DNA from: Coptis chinensis
Lineage: Eukaryota; Streptophyta; Magnoliopsida; Ranunculales; Ranunculaceae
Assembly: GCA_015680905.1 (NCBI GenBank)
Contig: CM027379.1
Coordinates: forward strand, 29,530,501 to 29,594,500
DNA: 64,000 nucleotides
Direction: 5' to 3'
A program made the translations under genes and the position numbers. The stretch's first letter is position 1; each line of letters opens with the position of its first letter. The notes under the pieces were generated by a model that had not been told where the DNA came from, made no database searches, and was given only the letters and a program-made list of their open reading frames with translations. Below, piece by piece: positions 46,881 to 58,000 of this stretch.

Positions 46881-49182
46881 AGATCACATTCAAAGGCGTC
46901 ACAGAAAAAGGAAATGGAAGAAGTAAGTTCTCTTCTATTTTTCTTTCTTTTGCACTGTCATGTATTCGGATTTACTTGTACTTCTGCTTCTGACAAGCTT
47001 AGACAAGTATCTCTCTCTTCTTGTCTGCGTTTTTTACTCATTACTTTAATAGTAAGATGGTAGGAACTTCTTAATAATTAGCTGAGGAAGTTAAGATTCT
47101 TGATAGTCTTATCCCCTAAGGTTGCAACTGGTAACTGTTAAGGTTTTGAAAGACAAAATTCACCTCTTAGCCCTTGGATGTCAAATTATACTGGATAGTC
47201 TGCTACTCTAATCAAGTAACATATTATACTGATACACTAGGTTATAATACCTTTTATCTACCTATATTACTCAATAATTCTATTAGATACATTAATTGAA
47301 GCTACATAATACTTAAGGTTCACTAGAGATGATCTAGTGCTTATGAACTGCCTTATTATTTATTGCAGGTGGAAGAGAAACTAGAGACACAGCAAGGGAA
47401 AACAACATCTCGTCCTATATAGGTTAAATATGACAACCACCTTTCTCTTGAGCCACCATTATTATACTAGAACAATTAGATTTATTACCAGATAAATTGC
47501 TTTATTAAAATGCAAAAGGCTATTAGTGTTAATTGTACTTGTGAAACATTTCATAGGGATTAGCATGTGTTTATTACTATATCTATATGGAGATTCAGTT
47601 GGATGACCAATAAAACTAGTGGAATGAGGATTAGTGGCCCTCAGCCTTTTTGGTTTCTTTTGATTCAGGTCCCATAGTTTTTTTATACTCGTATTTAAGG
47701 AAGCTGAATTCTTTGTTTTGGTTTTGTTCATAAGAACTTACAACTTCTATTAAAAAAGCCAACTAAATTACTGTGCTTGCTGTTTATTAAAAAGCTCATA
47801 AACTTGATATGTATGGTTTTGTTCTTGCTCATACATGCTATTCTTACTTGCTCGCTCATCTGATTAATTGATCATGTGATTATGAAGGCCTTACCTATCA
47901 CTTTCGGGGATCGTCAAGTTTACATAGAGGAAAAGAGAACTTCAATTCAACTAGAGGTAAGTGGAATTCTTATACATATAAAGACATGGTTGCCTTTTCT
48001 TTAATCCTATAATCTTATATAGTTCATCTATTTGCTGCAACACCAAGTCCATGAGAGATAAATGACTGTATGAAGTTATCAAGAAAAATTTGGACAATCC
48101 TAGGTTTGTAAAAGTGCTGTTTTTGTTTCTAAAGTATTTTAAAGTCTTCTAGAATATAGCTCAATTAATTAATCTTTTCACGTTCGGCAAATTTTTTTTT
48201 AGCTTGATAGATCATTTTGTTGTCGTTCAGTGTATTGTGTAGGGTATCAATTTTATTTTATGAAGAGAAAAACAAGAATGCCAAAAGAATTGCTTCCCAA
48301 TTTGATGAGTCATGCTCACCTCAAGCTCCTCGTCAAGGTAAAAACTTAAACCCCACTCTCCATTTTCTTAATTTTCAACTCGTCAAGTTACTACAAGGTT
48401 TTCTTTTTATGCACCGATTCTATGTAATCATTGTTTATGTCGTCGAGATATGGGAGTAGACAACAAATGCTCTATCTTTAAAGGGTCAATTATTTAATTA
48501 ATTACATGAATTTAATTAGTATGATTGTTTTTCTGAGTCCATTATTTGTTTTGTGAATTTTTTGGAATTAGATGGGCTTTGTAGAGTGGCACTAGGATTT
48601 ATATTGAGTGAAGTCATCATCACTAATGCTTGTTATTGCATTTTGAAGATTTAGGATTGCTTGGAAAATCGTATAGAAATTTGTAACCCTTAGTAAATCT
48701 GAATTTGTAACCCTCAAAACTCTTCTGAAGTTATATATATGGTTCAATAAATATAATATTTTTTTCAGGTGTTTGTTTGTGTTTATTTTACTTGTCAAAT
48801 GGTATGAAAAAGCATTGGTAATTTTATTTGCTTCTATATGAAACTAGGAGGTGCAGGTTTAGGACAAAAAAAAATTAAAATAATTTTTTTTACCATATCA
48901 ACACATTAGTAACGGTTGTAAACCGTTGCAAAACAAAAAAATAAGTATTAAAGTATCATTAATAATTGTTACAAATCAAACTATGCAATGCTTTTTAATC
49001 GTTAGTAATTGTCACTCTGCAACGGTTAATAACCGTTGGAAATTTCTGTTTGCAATGCTTATTAACCGTTGCAAAAAAAATTCAACACTTTACCCACGCC
49101 ATATTTGCAATGTTTAAAAAGCGTTGCGAAAATTATTTGTAACGGTTTTTTGCCATTGCAAATAGCATGTTATGGTGTAGTA
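46881..49182 (+). mobile_element. CACTA-related fragment with captured exons inside the LINE
   Basis: The right end reads, as reverse complement, (T)ACTACACCATAACATGC, a CACTA terminus with one changed end base. Subterminal AACGG/CCGTT motifs at 48910-49160 (for example AACGGTTAATAACCGTTG) resemble those of the 14.5-kb element. The left terminus was not found, so the left limit is a guess. Exon-like blocks with GT/AG borders occur: 47372-47425, 47888-47956 (RRM), 48277-48337. The insertion replaces the LINE reverse transcriptase region. Confidence 0.6.
47888..47956 (+). pseudogene. Captured exon of a G3BP-like RRM protein
   Basis: Encodes 23 residues including ITFGDRQVYIEEKRTS between an AG acceptor (47886-47887) and a GTAAGT donor (47957). 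The pattern PITxGDRQ.x.VEEKRT is the end of the RRM domain in plant NTF2/G3BP-like RNA-binding proteins, as I recall it. No NTF2 domain or other RRM exons were recognised. It lies within the CACTA-related fragment, so it is probably a captured host exon. Confidence 0.6.
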
Positions 49183-49205
49183 TAAGTAAGCCTGATAATT
49201 GTAAT

Positions 49206-50529
49206 GTTGATAGAGTGGCTGACATTATCATGTCTGAGACAAGAGAATGGAATAGATAACTTATCAGGTCTACATGGCCACACGACTATGCTCAAAGAAT
49301 TTTATCTATTCCCATTTCAGCGAATCAACAAGCAGACAGTAGATTTTGGGCCCCAAATAAATATGGATTATACACAGTTAAATCAGCTTATCATAAGATG
49401 CTTGAACGAGTGGATCTAGATTTGATTTCTAAGAAATGGGAATTCAAATAGGTGTGGAAGCTCAATGTCCCATATAAGGTACGGTTTTTTATTTGGCAAG
49501 GTTTGCAGCATGTAATTTCGACAGCTGATATCCTTCACATGCACCATTTCGCCACTGATGAATATTGTGTTCTATGTGGATTTAAGAAAGAATCTAAGAT
49601 TCATTTGTTCATACATTGTCCTTTTGCGCGGTCCTTATGGTTTGGGGTTGATATTTACCCATTGGTTTACACAGCAACAACAAGTTCATTCCATGACTGG
49701 TTGGTTGAAGTAGCAAGAAGTGTGTCGAGACTACCAGAAAAAAGAAAATCTACTAACTAAAGTGACCAATGTATTGTGGAACATTTGGTTAGCAAGAAAC
49801 GAGAGTAGATTCACCGGGTCAGGGCAAATCCTGTTAGATCCATGTTTCAAGCATTCAATCTGATTGATGATATTATCAAGATCAGAAATGATGTTTTAAT
49901 CAAGAAACCCACACCTAGCTCTTTTGAAACCCAAATTGCTTGGACTCCTCGTCGACACTGGGTCAAACTAAATACAGATGGCTCAGCTTTGGGTGCTCCT
50001 GGACCTGCAAGTTCTGGATGTGTATTTCGAGAAGAGGATGGAAATTTCTTATTTGGAGCGGCACTACCTATTCCAGTAGCTGCACTGTGCTTAAATTTCC
50101 GTAAAATTATAATTGAAACAGATTCAAAATATGTGCATCAAGTTATCTCATAAAGAGAAACTAGAGTATCGAAGGCTATCGAATCCCTGGTACACGATAT
50201 AAGAGACATGCTTACGATGATAGATGAGTACATGATATTGTGGAATTACAGGAATTTTGTAGCTGATGCATTTGCTAAATGGGCGACCAACCTTGCTGCT
50301 AATCGACAATGGTGGGCAAATCCTAATATACATAGGGATGATGTAAATGCAAATATGTTTATTTCCTTACCATCTTTATATGTTCAGCTTGGTGGATGAG
50401 ACCACCACAGTTTGTTGTAAATAGCTTAAATCGCCGATTTAAGCTATTTAAAATCGCAATCTACATCCCGCATTGTTATGCAATAAATAAATAACTATCT
50501 TTATCGAAAAAAAAAAAAAAAAAAAAAAA
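49206..50529 (+). pseudogene. LINE ORF2 C-terminal part with poly(A) tail
   Basis: Frames give ILSIPISANQQADSRFWAPN and YGLYTVKSAYHKML, then VWKLNVPYKVRFFIWQGLQH, CVLCGFKKESKIHLFIHCPF (zf-RVT domain with the C..C...H...C pattern), and an RNase H of the LINE type (WVKLNTDGSALGAPGPASSG, IIIETDSKYVHQV, NFVADAFAKWA) to the stop at 50397-50399. A TAG at 49450 interrupts the zf-RVT part before VWKL. The element ends in AATAAATAAATAACT and a run of about 24 A (50506-50529), the LINE 3' tail. Confidence 0.88.
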
Positions 50530-51420
50530 GACACGATTTACACCAAAGAATGCAAGCTCATCAAAGATTTATCCAATACCATAGTCAAGAAGTATATAGG
50601 CATACATAACCACAGCTTAAAATGGCAAACAAGCAATCTAGTCTAGTTACATTAGACAAAATCTTTGGAACAAAGCAAAAATGCTCTTTAAGAGTGGTTC
50701 TAATCAATTTTCAAGTCATCTCTACTTCTTATATATACAAACTTATTTATCTCTATCCGATCAAAAGCAGAATACCAAACACGGTTATATTTACACTTAC
50801 CAAGTCCATTATTTCTTATCTCTATCAGTAACATTTTTCAGTTCAAGTCATCTCTACCCGATTTGAAATTCATGTCTTAGTACCATCACCCGGCCATTGA
50901 TTTATACAAACCTAAAAACTTTCTAATTCTACAAGTAATATTTTCTATTCTCAATCATCCGAACCCAAAACCATATCAAAAAATTTATTTCTCATTTGAA
51001 ATTGATATAAAATGAAGATGGGGCCAAAACAATAAAATATAAACTAAAAAGAATTAAATTAATTGAATGATTCATCTTACCAAAATTCCATTATTGAATT
51101 TGAACTTTTGATATATGTCCAATGTTCAAATTTGAATATTTGAAATTGATGTTGAACTCATAAGTTTGTGTTCATATCGATCTCCCAAATTTCTATAAAA
51201 GTTAAAAAAAATATAAACATAATATATAAGTATTATTAGAGTTAGAGTCTTGAAATTATCTTGGTCAATCCGATTGGGTCAACGGCTTTTGACCGGGTCT
51301 TGGTCGGGCGGCTTGATTGGTCTTTGAACATAGAATTTACTATAGCAGTAAAAAACATTTTTCAGTTTGGGTGGCGGGTGAAAACCGTGATACCCGATGA
51401 TGGGTCAACGGTTTTTTTTT
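50530..51420. other. Intergenic AT-rich DNA
   Basis: No gene recognised; short frames only. 51244-51410 contains repeated GGTCAACGG/GGTCTTGGTC-type motifs upstream of the PR-1 pseudogene. Confidence 0.5.
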
Positions 51421-51759
51421 ACACTCCTACTGCCAGTGCAGCTCTTAACAAAACCGAGATTATCAAAGAGATGCTAGGGGGTCACAACAGTGCTAGAAAA
51501 GTAGTCGGCGTGCCACCACTTAAATGGGATACATCATTAGCCACATACGCCCGTCTACCAAAGGCGAAAAGACTGCAAATTAATTCACTCCCCAGGCTAC
51601 GGGCTTTGGTGAAAATTTGTTCTGGGACAAGGAAAAAAATGGAGTCCCATGGATGCCGTTATTGCTTGGGTGGATGAGAAGAAATGGTACAATTATGGTA
51701 CCAATACTTGTTCAGGCAAAGAATGTACGCATTACATTGGTGGTGTAAGGCCTTACTGA
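51421..51759 (+). pseudogene. PR-1 pseudogene, frameshifted and internally deleted
   Basis: ALNKTEIIKEMLGGHNSARK and VVGVPPLKWDTSLATYAR match the start of the CAP domain of the intact gene at 42984-43496. The frame is then lost but the sequence still matches: the [13 protein letters not shown] region near 51585-51625, [17 protein letters not shown] at 51686-51736, then a jump straight to VRPY and stop (51745-51759). The block between CTHY and the C-terminal RPY (about 35 residues, with the VIWRTT and CEYY parts) is deleted. Signal peptide and ATG are not recognisable. Orientation is opposite to the intact gene. Confidence 0.85.
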
Positions 51760-51903
51760 ACAACATTGGATATCCTTTTTTTTTCTTCTTTCGTTGCAAA
51801 CGTCTACTGAAATTATGAAATTGGGCCTTAGAAGGCCCAAATGTATGGGCTGGGCCCAGTTCATTTTATTCACGATACCGAACAATTGTAAACACTGAAA
51901 AAC

Positions 51904-52822
51904 ATGATGTCCCTGTTCTCAGCTCGTGTCTCTACTCCCGCCATTTACACATCTCCAATTAGGGCTCCCCTATTTTCTTCTAGAATCAAAATTTTGGAAA
52001 ACCAACGGTCAAAACTCATGAGTACTTCTTCTATAGAACCTTCTATTTTATCTATTAAACCCGAGAATGACGTGGAAGAGAGAGAAAAGATTGTTGAGGA
52101 TGTTATAGTTCAATATTTGGTTTTAAGACGTGACTTAATTGATTCGTGGCCACTTGGAAGTGTTGTGACTCAAGGGTGTCATGCTTCGGTTGCAGCAATT
52201 TGGGGAAATAAGGATGATGGTCATACTATTGATTATTGTAGTCGGGAAAATATAGATTCAATGCACAAGGTTAGAATCTTTAGTGGCATTTGTGTCTTTT
52301 TCTTTTTCTTTTTTTTTTAAAAAAAACGATCATGTGAGCCAAGAAATGTTAAAATGTTTACAATGCTGTTGCCTTAATCTTATTAATATGGATAGCTGCA
52401 AGGATGAATGTTTGAATGTGTTTGTCACCATGGATTTTTGAAGTGTTAGATGTGCTCAACTTACAATGGAAATCAATCTAAATGACTTTACCACAAATAT
52501 ATCGCTTGGTGGAATAAGTAATTTGTTGTAAACTTTGTTTTGATGACACCAATTAAGCTTAAAAAGTTTCTAATGTTTAACGACGGCTAAGCAGTTTGGA
52601 TTATAGGAAAAAGTAATTATCCTTCTTTTGGCTTTGCAGGTTACTTTGGAGGTCAAGGGAGAACCTCAACTCTTGAACTTGTCGCAAAAACTTGCAGCTG
52701 GTGATATTGCTCATAAGCTGTGGATTGAGCAACCGGAAAACTTACCCACTTGCCTTGCCACAAAGCCTTATCCAAAAACTACAGTTTCATCGTTCTTCAA
52801 GAAGTTGAAGCTTTGTAAGTGA
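51904..52822 (+). CDS. PTRHD1: PTRHD1-type peptidyl-tRNA hydrolase family protein, 182 aa, two exons
   Basis: Exon 1 is 51904-52269 (366 nt), ending DSMHK before GT; exon 2 is 52640-52822 after CAG, starting VTLEVKGEPQL. The joined protein has a Ser/Arg-rich start of about 50 residues (possible plastid or mitochondrial signal). A PTH2-fold domain follows: VQYLVLRRDLIDSWPLGSVV, TQGCHASVAAIWG, then LWIEQPENLPTCLATKPYPK and FFKKLKLCK. This arrangement (VLR.DL...QACHA...LWLEQPEN...RPYPK) is that of the PTRHD1 branch of PTH2. PTH2 enzymes release peptidyl-tRNA, but activity of the PTRHD1 branch is not settled. A second in-frame ATG at 52018 would remove the extension. Gene looks intact. Confidence 0.88.
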
Positions 52823-53356
52823 TTGGAATTCAAGCAGTTTAAGATCATGGTATGCTTTTGAATTGGGTTGAAATGAACAAGAACCCCAAGTATATTATTG
52901 TTCAAACTTTGAAAGTTCTTTTTCCAGTGTGGCCAAAAAAAATTCTGGTTAAAGCATACAAGCATCCCTGCTTCTTATTAGAACTTAGAAAATAGAAAAG
53001 TTAATGTTATCTTGTCTAGCAGTCAAGCTTATGAAACTTTATTCTCAAGAAGCACATGCAACAGCCTTTACTAGTTAAAATTGTTTTCATAGAAATGATT
53101 TGCCAGTTATTGTTCGTGTTTTAAATACATTTGCGTGTGCGTCTTTAGTAATCAAATTGTTCCCAGAAGAGAAACCTAAAATACTTTAACCGCAAAATGA
53201 CTTCATTGGAACTGTATATTTACACAAGTAAACTATCTATATATTCAAGTTTACCCTGGATGCTCTTTGTAGTAGACACTGACAAATACCACTTATGCCG
53301 CCTACCTGAAGAATTGAATCATACTTGATGAACATTCTTTCTTTTGGAATTTACAG
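52823..53356. other. Sequence between PTRHD1 and the next exons
   Basis: 3' region of the PTRHD1 gene and AT-rich DNA. A frame on the minus strand (52768-52965) has no family resemblance. The stretch ends with a possible splice acceptor, TTTACAG at 53350-53356. Confidence 0.4.
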
Positions 53357-53944
53357 AAAAGCTTCCAAGAACCAGAGTACACCCCACCCTTCGTATTGTA
53401 CCTGATAGCCTCTGCATCACTTTCTTTTTGCTTTATGTGTGGTGCTTCCCCAGAGCTCTCATGATCCTGAGGAAGATTATGAATGAACTAACCATAAGAT
53501 ACAACAAATTTGCAAATATCGGTGTATTGGATCCAAGCAGTTCAGAGATGTCCTTACCTTTAGAGCTTCCATTTGATTTTATTACTCACCACCTGTTCAG
53601 GGAGCGTCAATTGTTTCTCTTTGCAATTCAAGCAAGCCCCTCAGCTATGGTTCACTGTTCACCTGTTGAAAATGGATACCTGAATGTACAAGGTTTCCAC
53701 ATATATTGCTGTAGCTAAAGCTGCTCCTTGATTGTCTTGGAGTTCTTGACTTTCATTTTGCGGGAGCCATTGTTTTAGTAGGTTAGGCTCCTGTGTTTGA
53801 CTAGACATATATCATTGCATTGTTTCAGGCAAATCAAGGTCCAAACACTCCGGGAAGGTACCCTGGAGTGCCACATCCATGTCCATGGCCATTCAAAGAC
53901 ATCTCAGAATGGAAGAAAATAATTTTTATATGAAATGTATATGA
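53357..53944 (+). CDS. Unidentified two-exon coding segment (partial or pseudogene)
   Basis: A frame runs from an acceptor-like AG (53355-53356) to 53692 and contains LTIRYNKFANIGVLDPSSSE, LELPFDFITHHLFRERQLFL and NGYLNVQ, ending at CAAG|GT. An AG at 53827-53828 opens a second block that stays in frame (phase 1) for 38 codons to TGA at 53942-53944. In another frame, 53359-53458 also reads protein-like (FQEPEYTPPFVLYLIASAS), so an intron or frameshift near 53450 is possible. I recognise no family. It could be a gene 3' end whose 5' exons are lost, or a degenerate gene. Confidence 0.35.
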
Positions 53945-55097
53945 CTGCGCAATCGAAATTCATAAAAGAAAGCCAATGTTTTGAATGCATATCTCAAATG
54001 TCTTACTTATGGTGTGCCAAGAGACTACAGATATCTTGACCAATGCAATTCGGAGAAATTGAAAGCTGTTAAGTTCTCTTTGTGGAAGCGAAGATGAACT
54101 GTTTAGACCTTTAGTTCTCTGCATCTAACTTGAAAGAGTCTTTGCAATTGTCAGATTGAGATCATGCAATTCTACCACGTTAAGATTTTCATTTAGTTGC
54201 CAATTTCATGTGGCTGTTACGTTACTCCAGTACTTCAGTCATCATCTGCACTGTAACACAGTCAAAAGAAAGTATAGGACGTTTTGCAAGTTGGACCAAG
54301 TATCCAACTACTATTCTCATTATTCTGGAACCAATCTGAATACTTGTAATTCTATAAACAAGCCACCAAATCAGTTGTCATTTTACACCAGCCAAATCAG
54401 CCGGTCCTGATTAACCGAGTCACATAGGATGTTTTCTTTCTGTCATAGAAAAGGATTCAGTGTCTTCTGGCGTACAATGTAAACTATACAGATTGCAAAG
54501 TGCAGTTGTGAACATCTTCCAGAAATAATTGTTCTTGCTTGTCTAGTTCATTTTGCTAGGCAAATCTGTAACACTCGCACAACAGGAGTGGTCTCAAATT
54601 TACAATGCTCCACATTTTCATGCAAGATGCCATCAACTGCAACAAGATCGTTTTCTACAGAAACAATATACCTTAACCCGATCATAAAATTGATGGGTGC
54701 TGCTGAAAGCACAAGGGCAACAATAATTAGGTACTACAGAGTACAGATTAAATAAAACTAAAACAAAGTAGAAAGACAAAAGTACATTTAATAATGAAAA
54801 TATCAGTAACCAAATCAATCATATACACTGATCTCAGTTCTCAAACAGCCAGGGAGACAGAAGTCCTTTCATCCGTAATTAAGCTAAAGTAACCAAGCAC
54901 CACAACAAGCATTGTTATTTTTTCCTAACTCCAAAAGCAATTTTCTGGCTGTACTCCTCTTTAACATTCAAAAAGAACTGCTTGCAAAATTACAATTTCA
55001 AATTGGAGATAACATATTTGAGGAAGGAACAAGAATGATATTGAAAACCAAGAGAGCAGTACAAAGAAGAGTAAAAACATTTCTTGCAATACATTGA
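53945..55097. other. Region between converging genes
   Basis: No further coding block recognised. It contains the 3' untranslated sequence of the coatomer gene (minus strand) on its right side and the tail of the unidentified exons on its left. Repetitive elements are not obvious here. Confidence 0.45.
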
Positions 55098-58000
55098 TTA
55101 ACTGCCTCCTTTCTGCTTCAATGTGATCTTGTCCCCTAAACTGAGGGCAATCCCCTGGGTCTTGCTCCTTATCCTGATGTAACCACTCAGCTTCCCATCA
55201 GATTGTTTTTCAATACTCACATTCACCAAAGCATCTTCTCCAAACACACTCTTTGCGTACAGGTTTGCAGCAAGGAAACCACACTCCCCGTCCAATGCCG
55301 ATCTAAAAACAGCAACAGCATGAATGCCTCACATGTTACTTGTATATTACAATATTGAGGAATGCAAAGTTCTAGCAGGTAGCACATCATGTGAGTTCCA
55401 TATACACCATCTCACTAGTTACACCCTATTATGTGTCGGGATTCAAGAAGGCATCCCTTAAAGGTTCGAATCCCAAGACATAACAGAGTGTCTTTAATGA
55501 GATGGCAAGTATGCAACCTACCATCAGATTTTGATGTGAGAACAAACTTTGAAGTACCTAATATATCGCCCGCTCTGCAGGTGACTTCGGCACATGAAGG
55601 TAAACTTTTAAACAAGGTGGACACTAAAAAAAATTCTTTTAAACAAGGTGGACACTAAAAAAAATTGTGACTGTCCCCTAAAGCGTATCCACAACAAACT
55701 CATCCATCCATATAAGTGTTTGAGTATTTTGAAAATTAGGGGCTGTAAGATCCTACAAAAAAATTTACTTTGCCATCCATATAGTACGATTCAGGTTTAA
55801 CTCTCCTACATACGTCTACCATTTGATTAGTCATTGCATATGTAAATAGTAGGTGGGTTGTTGACACTAAAATAATTTATCTGACACTTATCTTAGGCCC
55901 AGTATTTTTTACTATCAACCTAACAATGTTTTATAATTTTAAACTGATTAAACTGATTAAAGATGAGACAAGAACTTGTTTGGTGGTTCTATAATCATTA
56001 GTGATAGCAGCCAACCTTTCTAAACTGATTAAAGACGAAATCAAAAGTTTGGGGCTTAGGGCTCTCCCCCAACATCAACAGCATTAGCCAATCATAAACT
56101 ATACCGCATAATATGAATATGCAACTTGCTTTCATTGCATGTAAAGAAATGAATAGTTAAAAGGAAGTGAGCATCTTACGGCGCAGTGAGGCACTTCATG
56201 TTTGTCGATTTAATAATGTGATTTAGAAAATCCTTCTCATCCTGAATGATTGTATTCACAGCCACCTGGAAAAAAAAACAGGGAAAAAAATAAATAAATA
56301 AAAAGGATTTAATAGTTATCTCAAATGATATATTCAAGCACTAGACCAAAAAGATACACCTGTAAAATAATAAGTATGCCCATTCAAATTTTATAACATC
56401 AGACTCAAACCAACCAAGACAACTTCCACTTCCAAAGAAGATGACCAGCAAGGTGAATAAGGCATCCAAGTAATGACCTTTTTTTCTTTATTGGGAACTA
56501 ACTACTAAAATATCAGATAATGACTTACTCACAGTACAAGGCTGCAATATAAACAACAAATGGTAAAGCATCATTATTACATACAAGATGGCCCCATTCC
56601 ATTGTATTTGATTCTATACCAGCTGTGATATAAACATGCGCACTGACTACCATTTGTTTACAAGCTTATTTACTTATCTAGTAATGACTGGCTAAGGATC
56701 AAGGGTGCAACTTGTCCAAGAGCCTAACCCAAGCTTTTAAAGCACTTCCATTCACTCATTATTACTTTTTTGTTTTTTCCTCGTTACTCTTTTCCAGAGT
56801 AAGAACATTGCCTTCCCTCATGTATTTATACCCAATACAATCAATGGGAGGGGGAGAGGAAGAAAACATCACATCACCACTTATAACTTTATAAGTGAAT
56901 GAGAAATTATCGTGCACCGAAAATACCAACCCTGCATTTAAAGTACAGATGAGCTTTAAGGTTGGTGTCAAGAAGAGAAAAGATCATTTGCCAATAGGGA
57001 TTACTAATCCAAAGATCTGATCAACTGAAGTTTTGTAGTTCAACCACTCAAATATCTCAAATACTAGTTGGTAATTTAAATGTTCAAACAAAACCTCAAA
57101 TCATCAGTACTTTCATCTAAGCCTGCAAAATGTTTCAAGCACACTCAAGAAAACAAAGATCCCAATGAAAGTAGAACACACAATGAACATAGTAAAATAC
57201 TACTAAAAAATACCTTGTTTTCCCATTCAAACTCAGCCCACATAGCTCTAAATGCAACATCAGCACAGGTTGCAGGGGATATGTAGTCCATGATATCGAT
57301 ATGAATGTCATTGAGGACAACAACAGTCCTTTCAAGCACATTTGATGCCTCATAAACAATATTTCCAAATATTACCCCTGTTTCAGTTGAGGAGACCTTG
57401 ATGTTAGCTCTTATCTGCTTGCTTGATTCCGGAGCCAATGTGTAATTTTGGGGGCGCTCTACAAGTTTGAGATCACCCATAGTTGCCAACTCTAAGCACA
57501 GGTTTTGAAGGGTCTCCTTCGTGCGGTTAATGACTGTCACATCAAGAACAATGTCATAATGATGAACGGTGACATAAGCTTCAGCATAAACAGGATCACT
57601 AAACCCAGTCAATTGAAGAATCCTGTTGAGCTTATTCGCATCATCCCCATCCTTGGTGAACTCTCCAGTTGCACGTTTTAAATCATCTTGGACCTCATCT
57701 TCCAACTCAATCTGGCTCATACCCTGAACACAAAATCCAAATATAAATTAACAACCTAAATGATATATGAAAAACAGGCTTGCCAATCAAAAAAAAAAGA
57801 TATATGAAAAACAATTTGATAGTTATCAACAATTTTTTCTACCCACAAAAAAGAGCCAAATCCAGAAATATGCAAACAACAACTAAACACAACATTAGCA
57901 TTTACTTCTTAGATTACCAGCATCGTGTCCCAAGAATTAAGGCTGGTAAGAAGACTATTAACTATCCATCCAACTCTATCTAAAATAAGCTACAGAATCG

